Below are positions 1-6,994 of a stretch of DNA of 13,653 bases, in pieces. The stretch covers positions 1 to 13,653 of the forward strand of contig JAFGMF010000081.1 of assembly GCA_016927675.1 (NCBI GenBank), read 5' to 3'. The notes under the pieces are model-generated. The model was not told the origin of the DNA and searched no databases. It saw only the letters and a list, made by a program, of their open reading frames with translations. Numbering within the stretch: position 1 is the stretch's first letter; each line of letters begins with the position of its first letter. The DNA is from Candidatus Cloacimonadota bacterium. Lineage in GTDB: Bacteria > Cloacimonadota > Cloacimonadia > Cloacimonadales > TCS61. The position numbers and the translations under genes are program-made.

Positions 1-693
1 CTTAATGCTGCCTGGGATCATGATAAAAAAGTTGGAATCTTCACCATGGAAATGGAGAATGAAGAGTGTCTGATGAGGATGCTAAGCTCTGCCACCAGAA
101 AACTTGGGGCTGATAAATCGGTGAGTATGGATACCATGCTCAAAGGTTTCGGGATGGATGAAAAAAAGATCCTGACCTTGACAGAGCTGGCTGAAAGGCT
201 CTCAGAAAAAGCGATTTTCATTGATGATACCGGAGCTAACACCATGCTTGATATCCGGGCAAAAACCAGACGGCTGAAAGCTCAGATTAAAGGCTTGGAT
301 CTGCTGATTATCGATTATATTCAGCTTATGTCATCCAAAAGCAGAAAAGAGAATCGGCAGCAGGAAATAGCTGATATTTCCCGCTCACTGAAGATCCTGG
401 CAAAAGAGCTGAATCTGCCGATCATTGCCTTATCTCAGCTTAACAGAGCTGTTGAGGGGCGAAACCCGCCTATCCCCATGCTGGCTGATTTGCGGGAATC
501 CGGTGCCATCGAACAGGATGCCGATGTTGTCATCTTTATCTATCGTGAAGAAGTTTATAATGAAGAGAGTGAAAAAAGGGGACAGGCAGATATCATTATC
601 AGTAAAAACAGACATGGACCTCTGGGAACAGTTAATCTGAAGTTTTTCAAAGAGACCACAACCTTTGATAATTTATCCACTTATGATAACTAG
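1..693 (+). CDS. dnaB: Replicative DNA helicase DnaB, C-terminal part (5' end outside window)
   Basis: This is the C-terminal RecA-like ATPase domain of the hexameric helicase that unwinds DNA at the replication fork. The reading frame is open from base 1 (first residues LNAAWDHDKK), so the gene starts before the window. The N-terminal domain and the Walker A loop are missing only because of the window edge. About 230 residues are visible. They include FTMEMENEEC, matching the family's F-S-L-E-M segment after Walker A, the Walker B strand LLIIDYIQLM near residues 100-109, the segment SQLNRAVEGR, and LADLRESGAIEQDADVV, which carries the arginine and acidic residues typical of the family. ISKNRHGPLGTV, with its basic R-H pair, follows near the end. 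I see no intein or frameshift in the visible part. The last bases overlap the start of the next gene. Confidence 0.95.
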   Translation, partial: LNAAWDHDKKVGIFTMEMENEECLMRMLSSATRKLGADKSVSMDTMLKGFGMDEKKILTLTELAERLSEKAIFIDDTGANTMLDIRAKTRRLKAQIKGLDLLIIDYIQLMSSKSRKENRQQEIADISRSLKILAKELNLPIIALSQLNRAVEGRNPPIPMLADLRESGAIEQDADVVIFIYREEVYNEESEKRGQADIIISKNRHGPLGTVNLKFFKETTTFDNLSTYDN

Positions 694-1450
694 TTCAGGT
701 TTTCTGGCAGGTTTCTTCCTGATCATCGGTGAATATATTGTTTTCAACTTGAATATATTTTTATATTTAAGAAATATATTCAAAAGATTTGATGAGATCC
801 TGCGACAGATGAAGAGAATTGGCTATGATTCTCTTCTGCTGATATCTGTAACTGCCGGTTTTACCGGAATGGTAACCTCGGTTCAGGCATCATATCAAAC
901 CAGCGGGTACATTCCCAAAAGTCTGATTGGAGTATTGGTAGGCAAATCGACAATGATCGAGCTGGCACCAGTACTTACTGCTCTGGTTTTATCCGGAAAA
1001 GTGGGAGCTTCCATTGCTGCCGAAATTGGTACGATGCGAGTAAGCGAGCAGATAGAAGCTCTTGAAACCATGGCTGTTGATCCTTATGATTATATCTATT
1101 TGCCCCGGGTATTAGCCGGTGCTTTGATGGTCCCTTTACTAACTGTCTATGGTAATGTGATCGGGATTTTTGCAGCTTTTTTTCTGTCTGTTTTTAAATA
1201 TGGGGTAAATGCCTACAGTTTTTTCCATAATATGAGAGAATATTTTCTTCCATCTGATCTTTGGGGAGGTCTGGTGAAAGCTTTATTTTTTGGATTGATA
1301 ATCACAACCGTCGGATGTTTCGCAGGCAGCAAAACAAGAGGAGGCGCCGAAGGTGTCGGACGTGTTGCTACTCTCACAGTTGTCTATTCATCCATATTGA
1401 TCCTGATCATGGATTTCATTGTAGCAGCTTTGCTTTTTGGCGGAATGTAA
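683..1450 (+). CDS. mlaE: MlaE/YrbE-family ABC transporter permease
   Basis: This is an integral inner-membrane permease of the MlaE family (255 aa), which moves phospholipids or other lipids between the membranes of Gram-negative cells together with an MlaF ATPase and an MCE-domain MlaD protein. The family signature GKVGASIAAEIGTMRVSEQI is at about residues 105-124, followed by EAL..M..DPYDYIYLPRV. Several hydrophobic segments flank it, including LLLISVTAGFTGMV and a long C-terminal one. I chose the ATG at 683, which overlaps dnaB by 11 bases. A TTG at 665 in the same frame would add six residues (MIIYPL) and cannot be excluded. Neither start has a convincing ribosome site, so translation may depend on dnaB. 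No MlaF or MlaD gene is next to it, so its partners must be encoded elsewhere. Confidence 0.88.
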   Translation: MITSSGFLAGFFLIIGEYIVFNLNIFLYLRNIFKRFDEILRQMKRIGYDSLLLISVTAGFTGMVTSVQASYQTSGYIPKSLIGVLVGKSTMIELAPVLTALVLSGKVGASIAAEIGTMRVSEQIEALETMAVDPYDYIYLPRVLAGALMVPLLTVYGNVIGIFAAFFLSVFKYGVNAYSFFHNMREYFLPSDLWGGLVKALFFGLIITTVGCFAGSKTRGGAEGVGRVATLTVVYSSILILIMDFIVAALLFGGM

Positions 1451-2481
1451 TGTATAAAACCATTTTACTGATTACAGCAGTTGTTCTGCTGGCAGGTTGC
1501 CAGCAGCAACCAAGAAAAGAATATGGTCCACGGCAAAATACTCTCAATCTTTATCTGACAGTGAATTGTCTGGATAAAAATTCCTGGCAGCATATTCTGA
1601 ATGATCTGGAAAAGAAGCTTGACTGCACAATATTCACGACTTTCTTTTCTGATGGCTTAGCTATTCTGGAGAAGCTTGAAGCTGAATCGGACAGTATATC
1701 TGAGGTCGATCTGATAATTGGGATTGATAATACAGTCTTTCCTCTTCTGATAGGGAAAAATCTGCTCAGGGAGAATTCAGAATTTCCTGTTGAACGGATT
1801 AAAACGCAGTTGGTTATAGACAAGCAAAAACGTTTTATACCATTTGCGCATAGCCAGATGGCCTTTATTTATGATCGCAGAAAACTGAATAATCCACCCG
1901 TTACTTTTGGTGAGATCCAGGATGGAATCTGGAAAAATAAAATGATCTTTTATGATCCTGCTCACACCAGTCTGGGTAAAGCTACTCTGATCTGGTCTGT
2001 TGCAGCTTTCGGAGAAAACGGCTACGGGCATTTCTGGCGGAGTGTTAAAGAAAATATTTTTCGAACCTGTCAGGATTTTGATGAAGGTTATACAATGTTT
2101 CTTGCCAAACAGGCAGATCTGATCCTGGCTTTATCCACGATTCCACTATATCATACATTTGTAGACAGCATAGACAATATGGATTATATCATACCCAGAG
2201 AAGGTGGATTTACCTTTATCAAAGGTATGGGTATTTACAGTAAATCTGAGAATATAGAACTTTCTCTGCAGGTGATGGAATATCTTCTGAGCAAAGAGTT
2301 TCAGGAACTGATCCCGAGAAGTATCTGGATGTTACCGGTCGTGGAAGGTATCAGCCTGCCTGAACCGTTTAACAGCATTTCTCTGCCTAGTCAGGATTAT
2401 ACTTCAGAAATAAGCATTAAGAATCAGCAGAGATACAGTAGAAACTGGTTGGAAAAATGGCAGAGGATAATGAAGGATTAA
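1450..2481 (+). CDS. thiB: ThiB/TbpA-like thiamine ABC transporter substrate-binding lipoprotein
   Basis: This is an extracytoplasmic solute-binding lipoprotein (343 aa), most like the thiamine/thiamine-phosphate binding protein ThiB. The N-terminus has a short charged start, a hydrophobic stretch and the lipobox LLAGC with Cys17 as the lipidation site. The body matches ThiB in order: MAFIYDRRKLNNPP, then a YDPAHTSLG ligand-loop region, FRTCQDFDEGYTMFLAKQAD, and the C-terminal WMLPV and EKWQRIM segments, which parallel the E. coli ThiB tail as I recall it. The ATG at 1450 shares one base with the stop of the permease gene (TAATG) and has GGCGGA upstream. The open frame continues 5' of this ATG inside the permease gene, but the signal peptide fixes the start here. 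No thiP or thiQ gene is adjacent. A related metal or anion binder of the same fold is the main alternative. Confidence 0.85.
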   Translation: MYKTILLITAVVLLAGCQQQPRKEYGPRQNTLNLYLTVNCLDKNSWQHILNDLEKKLDCTIFTTFFSDGLAILEKLEAESDSISEVDLIIGIDNTVFPLLIGKNLLRENSEFPVERIKTQLVIDKQKRFIPFAHSQMAFIYDRRKLNNPPVTFGEIQDGIWKNKMIFYDPAHTSLGKATLIWSVAAFGENGYGHFWRSVKENIFRTCQDFDEGYTMFLAKQADLILALSTIPLYHTFVDSIDNMDYIIPREGGFTFIKGMGIYSKSENIELSLQVMEYLLSKEFQELIPRSIWMLPVVEGISLPEPFNSISLPSQDYTSEISIKNQQRYSRNWLEKWQRIMKD

Positions 2482-2936
2482 CCTTCAGGGTTGTGCTTTA
2501 TCAACCTGAAATACCTGCCAATACGGGTAATATCGGCAGACTGTGTCTGGGGATGGATGCTCAGCTTCATATCATCAAACCGATGCGGTTTTTGATAAAT
2601 GATAAATATCTGAGAAGAGCAGGATTAGATTACTGGGATCAGGTAAATCCAGTAATTCATTCTGATTTTGAGTCTTTTCTGGAAAAATATTCAGATCAAA
2701 ACATATATTTTTGCTCGACCAAGGGTAGCGGGATTTACTCAGACAGAGCATTTGCCTTGGGTGATATATTTGTGTTCGGGCCTGAGACGAAAGGATTACC
2801 GGAAAATATACTCGATCGCTTCCAGAAGCAGACATTGAGGATTCCGATGTCTGATAAGATCAGATCGTTCAATCTTGCCAACAGTGTTTCGATTATTCTG
2901 GCAGAAGCCTGGCGGCAAACAGGTTTTAAGGTTTAA
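2457..2936 (+). CDS. trmL: tRNA (cytidine/uridine-34-2'-O)-methyltransferase TrmL
   Basis: This is a SPOUT-fold methyltransferase (159 aa, normal for TrmL) that uses S-adenosylmethionine to methylate the 2'-O of the wobble nucleotide in certain leucine tRNAs. Visible family motifs are the N-terminal strand VVLYQPEIPANTGNIGRLC (residues 12-30), RRAGLDYW (53-60), the knot segment FGPETKGLP (107-115) and IRSFNLANSVSIILAEAWRQ (135-154), which form the deep trefoil knot and cofactor site. The ATG at 2457 overlaps the end of thiB by 25 bases in another frame and has only a weak upstream GGAAAA, so translation is probably coupled. The E. coli protein begins a few residues before VLYEPEIP, so the first seven or eight residues here are the least certain part. 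The function is independent of its neighbours and the linkage looks like housekeeping. Confidence 0.95.
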   Translation: MAEDNEGLTFRVVLYQPEIPANTGNIGRLCLGMDAQLHIIKPMRFLINDKYLRRAGLDYWDQVNPVIHSDFESFLEKYSDQNIYFCSTKGSGIYSDRAFALGDIFVFGPETKGLPENILDRFQKQTLRIPMSDKIRSFNLANSVSIILAEAWRQTGFKV

Positions 2937-2950
2937 GTAAAGGAGGGATC

Positions 2951-3832
2951 ATGATAAAGGGTTCTTATGTTGCCCTGGTTACACCTTTTAAAAATAATGA
3001 GATTGATTACAATGCCTTCGAATTGCTGCTTGATTTTCATATCGAAAATAAAACAGATGGGATTTTATTATGCGGAACAACCGGTGAGTCACCAGCACTT
3101 GCCGGAGATGAAAAAGAGCGATTTATTCGCTTCGGTATTGCCCGATGTAAAGGGAAAATTCCCGTTATGGTGGGTACCGGGACCAATAACCTTTCTCATA
3201 CTCTGGCTGCAACGGAGAGAGCCCAGAGCTGGGGAGCCGATTCTGCCCTTGTGATCACCCCATATTACAATAAACCAAATCAAACGGGCTTATATCACTA
3301 TTTCAAGGCTGTCAGCGATCATACCGATATACCTTTGATTATTTATAATGTTCCCGGCAGAACCGGAGTTAATATCAGCAGTGAAACACTTCTAAAATTG
3401 GCAGAAGAATGCAGTAGTATCATCGGGATCAAGGAAGCCAGCGGAGACCTTACCAAAATTTCCAGGATTGTCAGAGATGCAGACGAAGATTTCAGTGTGC
3501 TCTCAGGAGAAGATGATCTTAATTATGCTGTCTTATGCTCCGGAGGTAAAGGAGTTATTTCTGTCACAGCTAATATCGTGCCTGCAGAAATCCGGCAACT
3601 TGTCAGTTTATGCGAGCAGCATAAATACACTGACGCTTTACAGATTCATCTTGAGTTACTCGAGCTGAATTCTGCACTGTTTATTGAGACCAACCCGATT
3701 CCGGTGAAAGCTGCATTACACATGATGGGTAAGATAACAGATGAAATCCGGTTGCCGCTGTTTCATCTGAATGATAAAAATCTGTCTGTTTTGCAGAAGA
3801 CTCTCAGCAAATATAATTTGATCAAGGATTGA
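2951..3832 (+). CDS. dapA: 4-hydroxy-tetrahydrodipicolinate synthase
   Basis: This class I aldolase (293 aa, the usual length) condenses pyruvate with aspartate semialdehyde in the first committed step towards diaminopimelate and lysine, which also feeds peptidoglycan. The catalytic set is complete. GTTGES places the two threonines at 43-44, PYYNKP gives the tyrosine at about 106, YNVPGRTG gives Tyr132 and Arg137, and GIKEASGD gives the Schiff-base lysine at 161. GVISVTAN and ETNPIPVKAA near the C-terminus are also typical. A strong ribosome site (AGGAGG, 2941-2946) sits five bases before the ATG, the best in this operon, and the gap to trmL is 14 bases. Related N-acetylneuraminate lyases share the fold, but the overall match to DapA is closer. 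Confidence 0.95.
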   Translation: MIKGSYVALVTPFKNNEIDYNAFELLLDFHIENKTDGILLCGTTGESPALAGDEKERFIRFGIARCKGKIPVMVGTGTNNLSHTLAATERAQSWGADSALVITPYYNKPNQTGLYHYFKAVSDHTDIPLIIYNVPGRTGVNISSETLLKLAEECSSIIGIKEASGDLTKISRIVRDADEDFSVLSGEDDLNYAVLCSGGKGVISVTANIVPAEIRQLVSLCEQHKYTDALQIHLELLELNSALFIETNPIPVKAALHMMGKITDEIRLPLFHLNDKNLSVLQKTLSKYNLIKD

Positions 3833-3833
3833 T

Positions 3834-4211
3834 TTGAAAAATCGAAAAAAGAGTAAGAATCTAGTGATCTGCCCTCTGAACAAGCAGTTCACCGATCTTA
3901 TTGTCTGTGCTGCCAGCTGCGAGCATAAATGCAGTATTTATAAGGCGACTATTTCTTATGAAATGCTGCTGGAATATATTAATGAACATCCCGAATACAA
4001 AATATCAGGAGAAATTATGCCAACTGCAAAAACTGTTAGTAAACAGGAAGAAAAGAAGTACTGGATTCTCAACGATGAAAAGAAAGTTGAAGAAGTAAGT
4101 GAAGAACAGATCATGGAAAATCCTCAATTATATCTGGACAAACAGATCTGGCAAAAACCGCCTTTCAAGTTTGAAATAGTGATCACGCTTAAACGGGTGA
4201 AAGCTGATTGA
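3834..4211 (+). CDS. Small protein of unknown function with an N-terminal cysteine cluster
   Basis: I do not recognise this protein (125 aa). It starts with TTG one base after the dapA stop, with AAGGA about six bases upstream, so it is probably co-translated with dapA. The basic N-terminus (MKNRKKSKN) is followed by four cysteines at 13, 25, 29 and 33, spaced C-x11-C-x3-C-x3-C. This could bind zinc or an iron-sulfur cluster, but the spacing matches no motif I can name. The middle (residues 65-100) is lysine- and glutamate-rich and hydrophilic. The C-terminal FEIVITLKRV looks like a beta strand. There is no signal peptide or membrane segment, so it should be cytoplasmic. The last codons lie inside the hairpin shared with the converging gene. 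Gene reality is supported by spacing and ribosome site rather than by homology. Confidence 0.7.
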   Translation: MKNRKKSKNLVICPLNKQFTDLIVCAASCEHKCSIYKATISYEMLLEYINEHPEYKISGEIMPTAKTVSKQEEKKYWILNDEKKVEEVSEEQIMENPQLYLDKQIWQKPPFKFEIVITLKRVKAD

Positions 4212-4236
4212 TCAGAGAAAATCAGCTTTCCGTTTT
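4199..4236. terminator. Convergent hairpin terminator overlapping both stop codons
   Basis: A perfect 11-bp inverted repeat (left arm 4199-4209, right arm 4220-4230, loop of 10) contains the TGA of the + strand gene (4209-4211) and the TGA of the - strand gene (4222-4224). On the + strand it is followed by CGTTTTG, and on the - strand by CACCCGTTTAAG. It is therefore a short, imperfect terminator in either direction. It is the only structure in the ten-base space between the two convergent operons. Confidence 0.6.
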
Positions 4237-4587
4237 GTGAAGCTTCAGGATCAGGATTACTGCCAGCAGACCGGAGATATCGGCTAAAACATCCCACCAG
4301 GAAAAAAACCTGCCTGGAATCGGGATTTGATGTACTTCATCAATTAACGGCAGAAAAACGGCGAACAGCAGAAGATCTCTTATCTGATGCCTGTGATTAT
4401 CAATATTAAAACTGTGGATATACAGATAACCTAAAACGAAATACAACAAAAAATGGGCTAATTTATCGATACCCAGGATATTTTCTGAACTGACAGTAAA
4501 CCTTGGTATCGAAGTTAATACAAGGATCAGAGCAGACCAGCAGAAGAATGCAATTTTGTGGATTTTTATTTTATTTTGACCATTCAT
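4222..4587 (-). CDS. VanZ-like family membrane protein
   Basis: This is a small integral membrane protein (121 aa) of the VanZ-like family, named after the teicoplanin-resistance gene, though most members have no known role. Family signatures are clear: the DKLAHFLLYFVLGYL segment (41-55) with its conserved Asp-Lys and His, then LIDEVHQ (81-87), PGR (91-93) and WWDVLADISG (97-106), where the acidic residues and the final Gly are conserved. Four hydrophobic segments are visible, at about 11-28, 43-59, 71-83 and 101-116. The ATG at 4587 has GGAG five bases upstream and lies 17 bases inside the preceding gene, so the two are probably translated together. It is the last gene of the - strand operon. 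Nothing here points to glycopeptide resistance. Confidence 0.85.
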   Translation of the reverse strand: MNGQNKIKIHKIAFFCWSALILVLTSIPRFTVSSENILGIDKLAHFLLYFVLGYLYIHSFNIDNHRHQIRDLLLFAVFLPLIDEVHQIPIPGRFFSWWDVLADISGLLAVILILKLHKTES

Positions 4588-5296
4588 CCAGTCTCCAGAT
4601 TACCGGAAATGGTTTCATCTGAAACTTTGCTTTTACGGGGATTCTGTATTGATCGTTACTAAGCCAGAATTCTAGCGCTACTTTTTCATTTACCAGGTTA
4701 TTCGTCAGCATATCACTTCTTTCACTTTCGTCAGGATTTATTTTCTTAAAATTCAATTTGATATGGAGACATTCGATTCTACCAAGGCAAGAATTGATTT
4801 TTACAGTTCCCAGATATCTATAAGATGCTTCCCAGATGCATGATCCGGCATCAAGCCAGAGATTGCTGCCTTGAGTCTCTAAATTATTACGCAGATAGTA
4901 GAGTGCCGAAAAAAAATCTCTGGAAGTTTTTTTTATCTCGTAGGTGACATTTTTTCCCGGATCAATAAAGCTAATTCTTCTCGCTTCAAGGCTGTTCCGA
5001 TCATAACTTGTCTCTCTATCTTCCTGATAATCACTTTGCCTGATTTGTTTACGATAACGGACAGGGAGGTAATCATCCTGATAAATAACGGTGTATTCAT
5101 TGTCCATTTTATGTGCTAATGAAGCAAGTGCAGTTGATCTGGCTGTTACTTTCAACTGATTATCAGCATCACTGATTTCTACTCTGACAACAGGTAAAGA
5201 TAAATAGGTAATAGAAAGCTTGATCCTTTCAGCAGCCTCTGGAGCGCAGAATAGTACGGATAGCAGCAGAACAAGATTAGTCCGGACTGATCTCAT
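4571..5296 (-). CDS. Secreted DUF3108-like protein
   Basis: This is a 241-aa protein with an N-terminal signal peptide (MRSVRTNLVLLLSVLFCAPEA, cleavage probably near residues 19-22), so it should be periplasmic. The rest resembles the DUF3108 family, which has an all-beta fold. IKLSITYLSLPVVRVEI opens the domain, then come alternating short strands, DDYLPVRYRKQIRQ and a long segment ending SYDRNSLEARRISFID, which matches the family's 'parameter then Tyr-Asp' arrangement. The C-terminus carries VALEFWLSNDQYRIPVKAKF, again typical. Cys18 is not in a good lipobox, because the preceding residues are VLF. The ATG at 5296 overlaps the upstream CNNM-like gene by 20 bases and has only a weak TGGA upstream. 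No enzymatic motif is visible. The role is unknown, and the neighbourhood suggests envelope maintenance. Confidence 0.7.
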   Translation of the reverse strand: MRSVRTNLVLLLSVLFCAPEAAERIKLSITYLSLPVVRVEISDADNQLKVTARSTALASLAHKMDNEYTVIYQDDYLPVRYRKQIRQSDYQEDRETSYDRNSLEARRISFIDPGKNVTYEIKKTSRDFFSALYYLRNNLETQGSNLWLDAGSCIWEASYRYLGTVKINSCLGRIECLHIKLNFKKINPDESERSDMLTNNLVNEKVALEFWLSNDQYRIPVKAKFQMKPFPVIWRLDEWSK

Positions 5297-6560
5297 AATT
5301 GTCCAGGATTTTCATCCTGATTTCGTTGATCCGCTGTGCTTTAATATTGGTGATGGTGAACTGAATTCTGTCTTTATAGATATAGGTTTCATTTTCATGT
5401 GGTACTTTGTTGAGTTTATCAAAGAGAAGCTCAGCCAGGTTGGCATATTCTTCTTCGTCAAGATCAAGGTAAAATCTCTGGTTGAGATCGGAGATAGAGT
5501 ACATGCCGCTTATCTGATATTCCAGCTCATTGATTTTAGTGATCATGGGTTTTTCCCTGTCGTATTCATCCATGATTTCACCAACAAGTTCTTCCAGAAT
5601 GTCCTCAAGCGTAATCAAGCCTGAAGTACCTCCATATTCGTCCACAACAATGGCAATTTGGATCTTCTTACTCTTGAATTGATTAAGCAGACTTTGGATT
5701 TTAACATTTTCGGTTACGAACAGACAAGGGCGCAACAGGGAATTGATCGTCTGCTTTTCCGGATTTAAGATGATATCCTTCGCATAGATTATTCCTATGA
5801 TGTTATCAACATTTTTCTTATAAATTGGAATTTTAGAATGTCCGCAACTGATTATAGTGTTCTTGAGTTTCGTTAAGCCTTCAGAAACTTCCAGGGCAAC
5901 GATATCTACTCTCGGGCGCATGATCTCCCGGGCGGTTGTTGATGAAAATTTAAAGATACTGGCAATGATCTTCTTTTCATTTTCTTCCAATGAACTCTGG
6001 GTCGATTTAGAATTGATCAGATTGCGAAAATCCTCTGAAGTTATTCCGGAAGAGGAGGAAGCTGGTTTTTTTCTGGAAAAGATATAACTGATCAGGTCAA
6101 GAGCTTTTACCACAGGCCAGAAGAGATATTTGATCATTTCCAGAATAAAGCCGCTGAATCCGGCGATTTTTACAGGAGCGGAAAAAGCATAGAGTTTAGG
6201 ACTTATTTCACCGAAGAGCAAGAGCAGAAAAGTCATGATCATGATTTCGAGAAATATTATCACAGGTTGATTCTTCGGGTTTACAATCTTATCCCCGATC
6301 CTGATCGCGATCAGTGCTGCTGTTGAAGAAGCAGCCACATTTACTATCGTATTGCCCAACAGAATAATGATCAGCAATTCTCTCGGGTTCTTGAGCAATC
6401 TGAAAATTCGTCTGATTCGTGATGTTCTGTTTTTCTCCAGTTTCTTCAACTGGATCTTGGTCAGGGAAAAAAAAGCCGTTTCTGAACCGGAAAAAAAGGC
6501 TGATAGAATCAGGAAGCCAAAGATAATAAGAACTAAGAAACTGATCGATATCTCTCTCAA
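5277..6560 (-). CDS. CNNM/CorC-type (hemolysin-family) membrane protein with CBS domains
   Basis: This is a 427-aa membrane protein of the CNNM/HlyC-CorC family, members of which take part in magnesium or cobalt transport or resistance. The N-terminal DUF21 transmembrane domain (about 1-165) includes the signature SAFFSGSETAFFSL (20-33), LLGNTIVNVAASS (67-79) and FGEISPK (116-122). Two CBS domains follow, about 213-272 (TTAREIMRPRVDIVAL..., GIIYAKD) and 278-333 (IAIVVDEYGGTSGLITLED, then LVGEIMDEYD). The C-terminal CorC/HlyC domain (about 345-425) includes YQISGMYSISDLN. The length is normal for the family. The start is a TTG at 6560 within a TTGA junction with the ybeY stop. No ATG is available in frame nearby, and the first membrane helix requires this start. 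The older label 'hemolysin' does not imply a toxin. Confidence 0.92.
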   Translation of the reverse strand: MREISISFLVLIIFGFLILSAFFSGSETAFFSLTKIQLKKLEKNRTSRIRRIFRLLKNPRELLIIILLGNTIVNVAASSTAALIAIRIGDKIVNPKNQPVIIFLEIMIMTFLLLLFGEISPKLYAFSAPVKIAGFSGFILEMIKYLFWPVVKALDLISYIFSRKKPASSSSGITSEDFRNLINSKSTQSSLEENEKKIIASIFKFSSTTAREIMRPRVDIVALEVSEGLTKLKNTIISCGHSKIPIYKKNVDNIIGIIYAKDIILNPEKQTINSLLRPCLFVTENVKIQSLLNQFKSKKIQIAIVVDEYGGTSGLITLEDILEELVGEIMDEYDREKPMITKINELEYQISGMYSISDLNQRFYLDLDEEEYANLAELLFDKLNKVPHENETYIYKDRIQFTITNIKAQRINEIRMKILDNYEISPD

Positions 6561-6994
6561 CTGAACCTCATAATATGTGTTTGATAATAATTCTCTTTTT
6601 CCTTCATTTGATTCTGCTTGAAACTGCCCAGATGATCATAGCCCAGAAGATGCAAAATCCCATGCAGAAAAAGAAATTGAAGCTCTGTCTCCAGACTTCT
6701 CATTCCCTTTTGCAGATCAGCTACCTGGATGTCAATTATTATATCACCTAAAAAGTTGATTTCCGGAAAATCACATGGGAAAGAGATCACGTCTGTCTTC
6801 CCGGTTCTTCCCAGAAATTTCTGATTGAGAATGGCTATCGTTTCATCTTCTACCAGCAGCACGGATACTTGATCTTGCGAAGACATCTCCTGATTTGATA
6901 ACAGTAGATCTCTGACTCTGACAAACAGGTTGACATCAATTTTTCGGGATGTCTTATTATCAAATAAAATTCCGTTAATTTTCGGGGTATTCAA
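6557..6994 (-). CDS. ybeY: Endoribonuclease YbeY (rRNA maturation factor)
   Basis: This is a metal-dependent endoribonuclease (145 aa) involved in 16S rRNA 3'-end maturation and ribosome quality control. The zinc motif H-G-x-L-H-L-x-G-Y-D-H is complete (His111, His115, His121 in FLHGILHLLGYDH). TDVISFP (67-73) and FLGDIIIDIQ (81-90) are also diagnostic. The chosen start is TTG at 6994, 20 bases inside the end of pgpH, giving MNTPKINGILFD. There is no in-frame ATG before residue 37, where starting would remove conserved N-terminal strands. The stop overlaps the next gene's TTG by four bases. ybeY next to pgpH is a recurrent arrangement in many bacteria, which supports both calls. Confidence 0.95.
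   Translation of the reverse strand: MNTPKINGILFDNKTSRKIDVNLFVRVRDLLLSNQEMSSQDQVSVLLVEDETIAILNQKFLGRTGKTDVISFPCDFPEINFLGDIIIDIQVADLQKGMRSLETELQFLFLHGILHLLGYDHLGSFKQNQMKEKENYYQTHIMRFS

Noticed and set aside
1261..1449. Upstream extension of the ThiB-like frame, which would add 63 residues.
   Set aside because: It lies inside the permease gene in another frame, its translation is arginine-rich and unlike the family, and the lipoprotein signal begins exactly at the ATG at 1450.
4222..4587. Glycopeptide-resistance locus because of the VanZ-like gene.
   Set aside because: No vanA/H/X-type ligase, dehydrogenase or dipeptidase genes are present, and VanZ-like proteins are common in bacteria without resistance.
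5857..6087. Open frame on the + strand inside the CNNM-like gene, and similar antisense frames elsewhere (for example 7517-7723, 8322-8576, 11869-12252).
   Set aside because: They have no ribosome sites or family resemblance and mirror the codon pattern of well-supported genes on the other strand.
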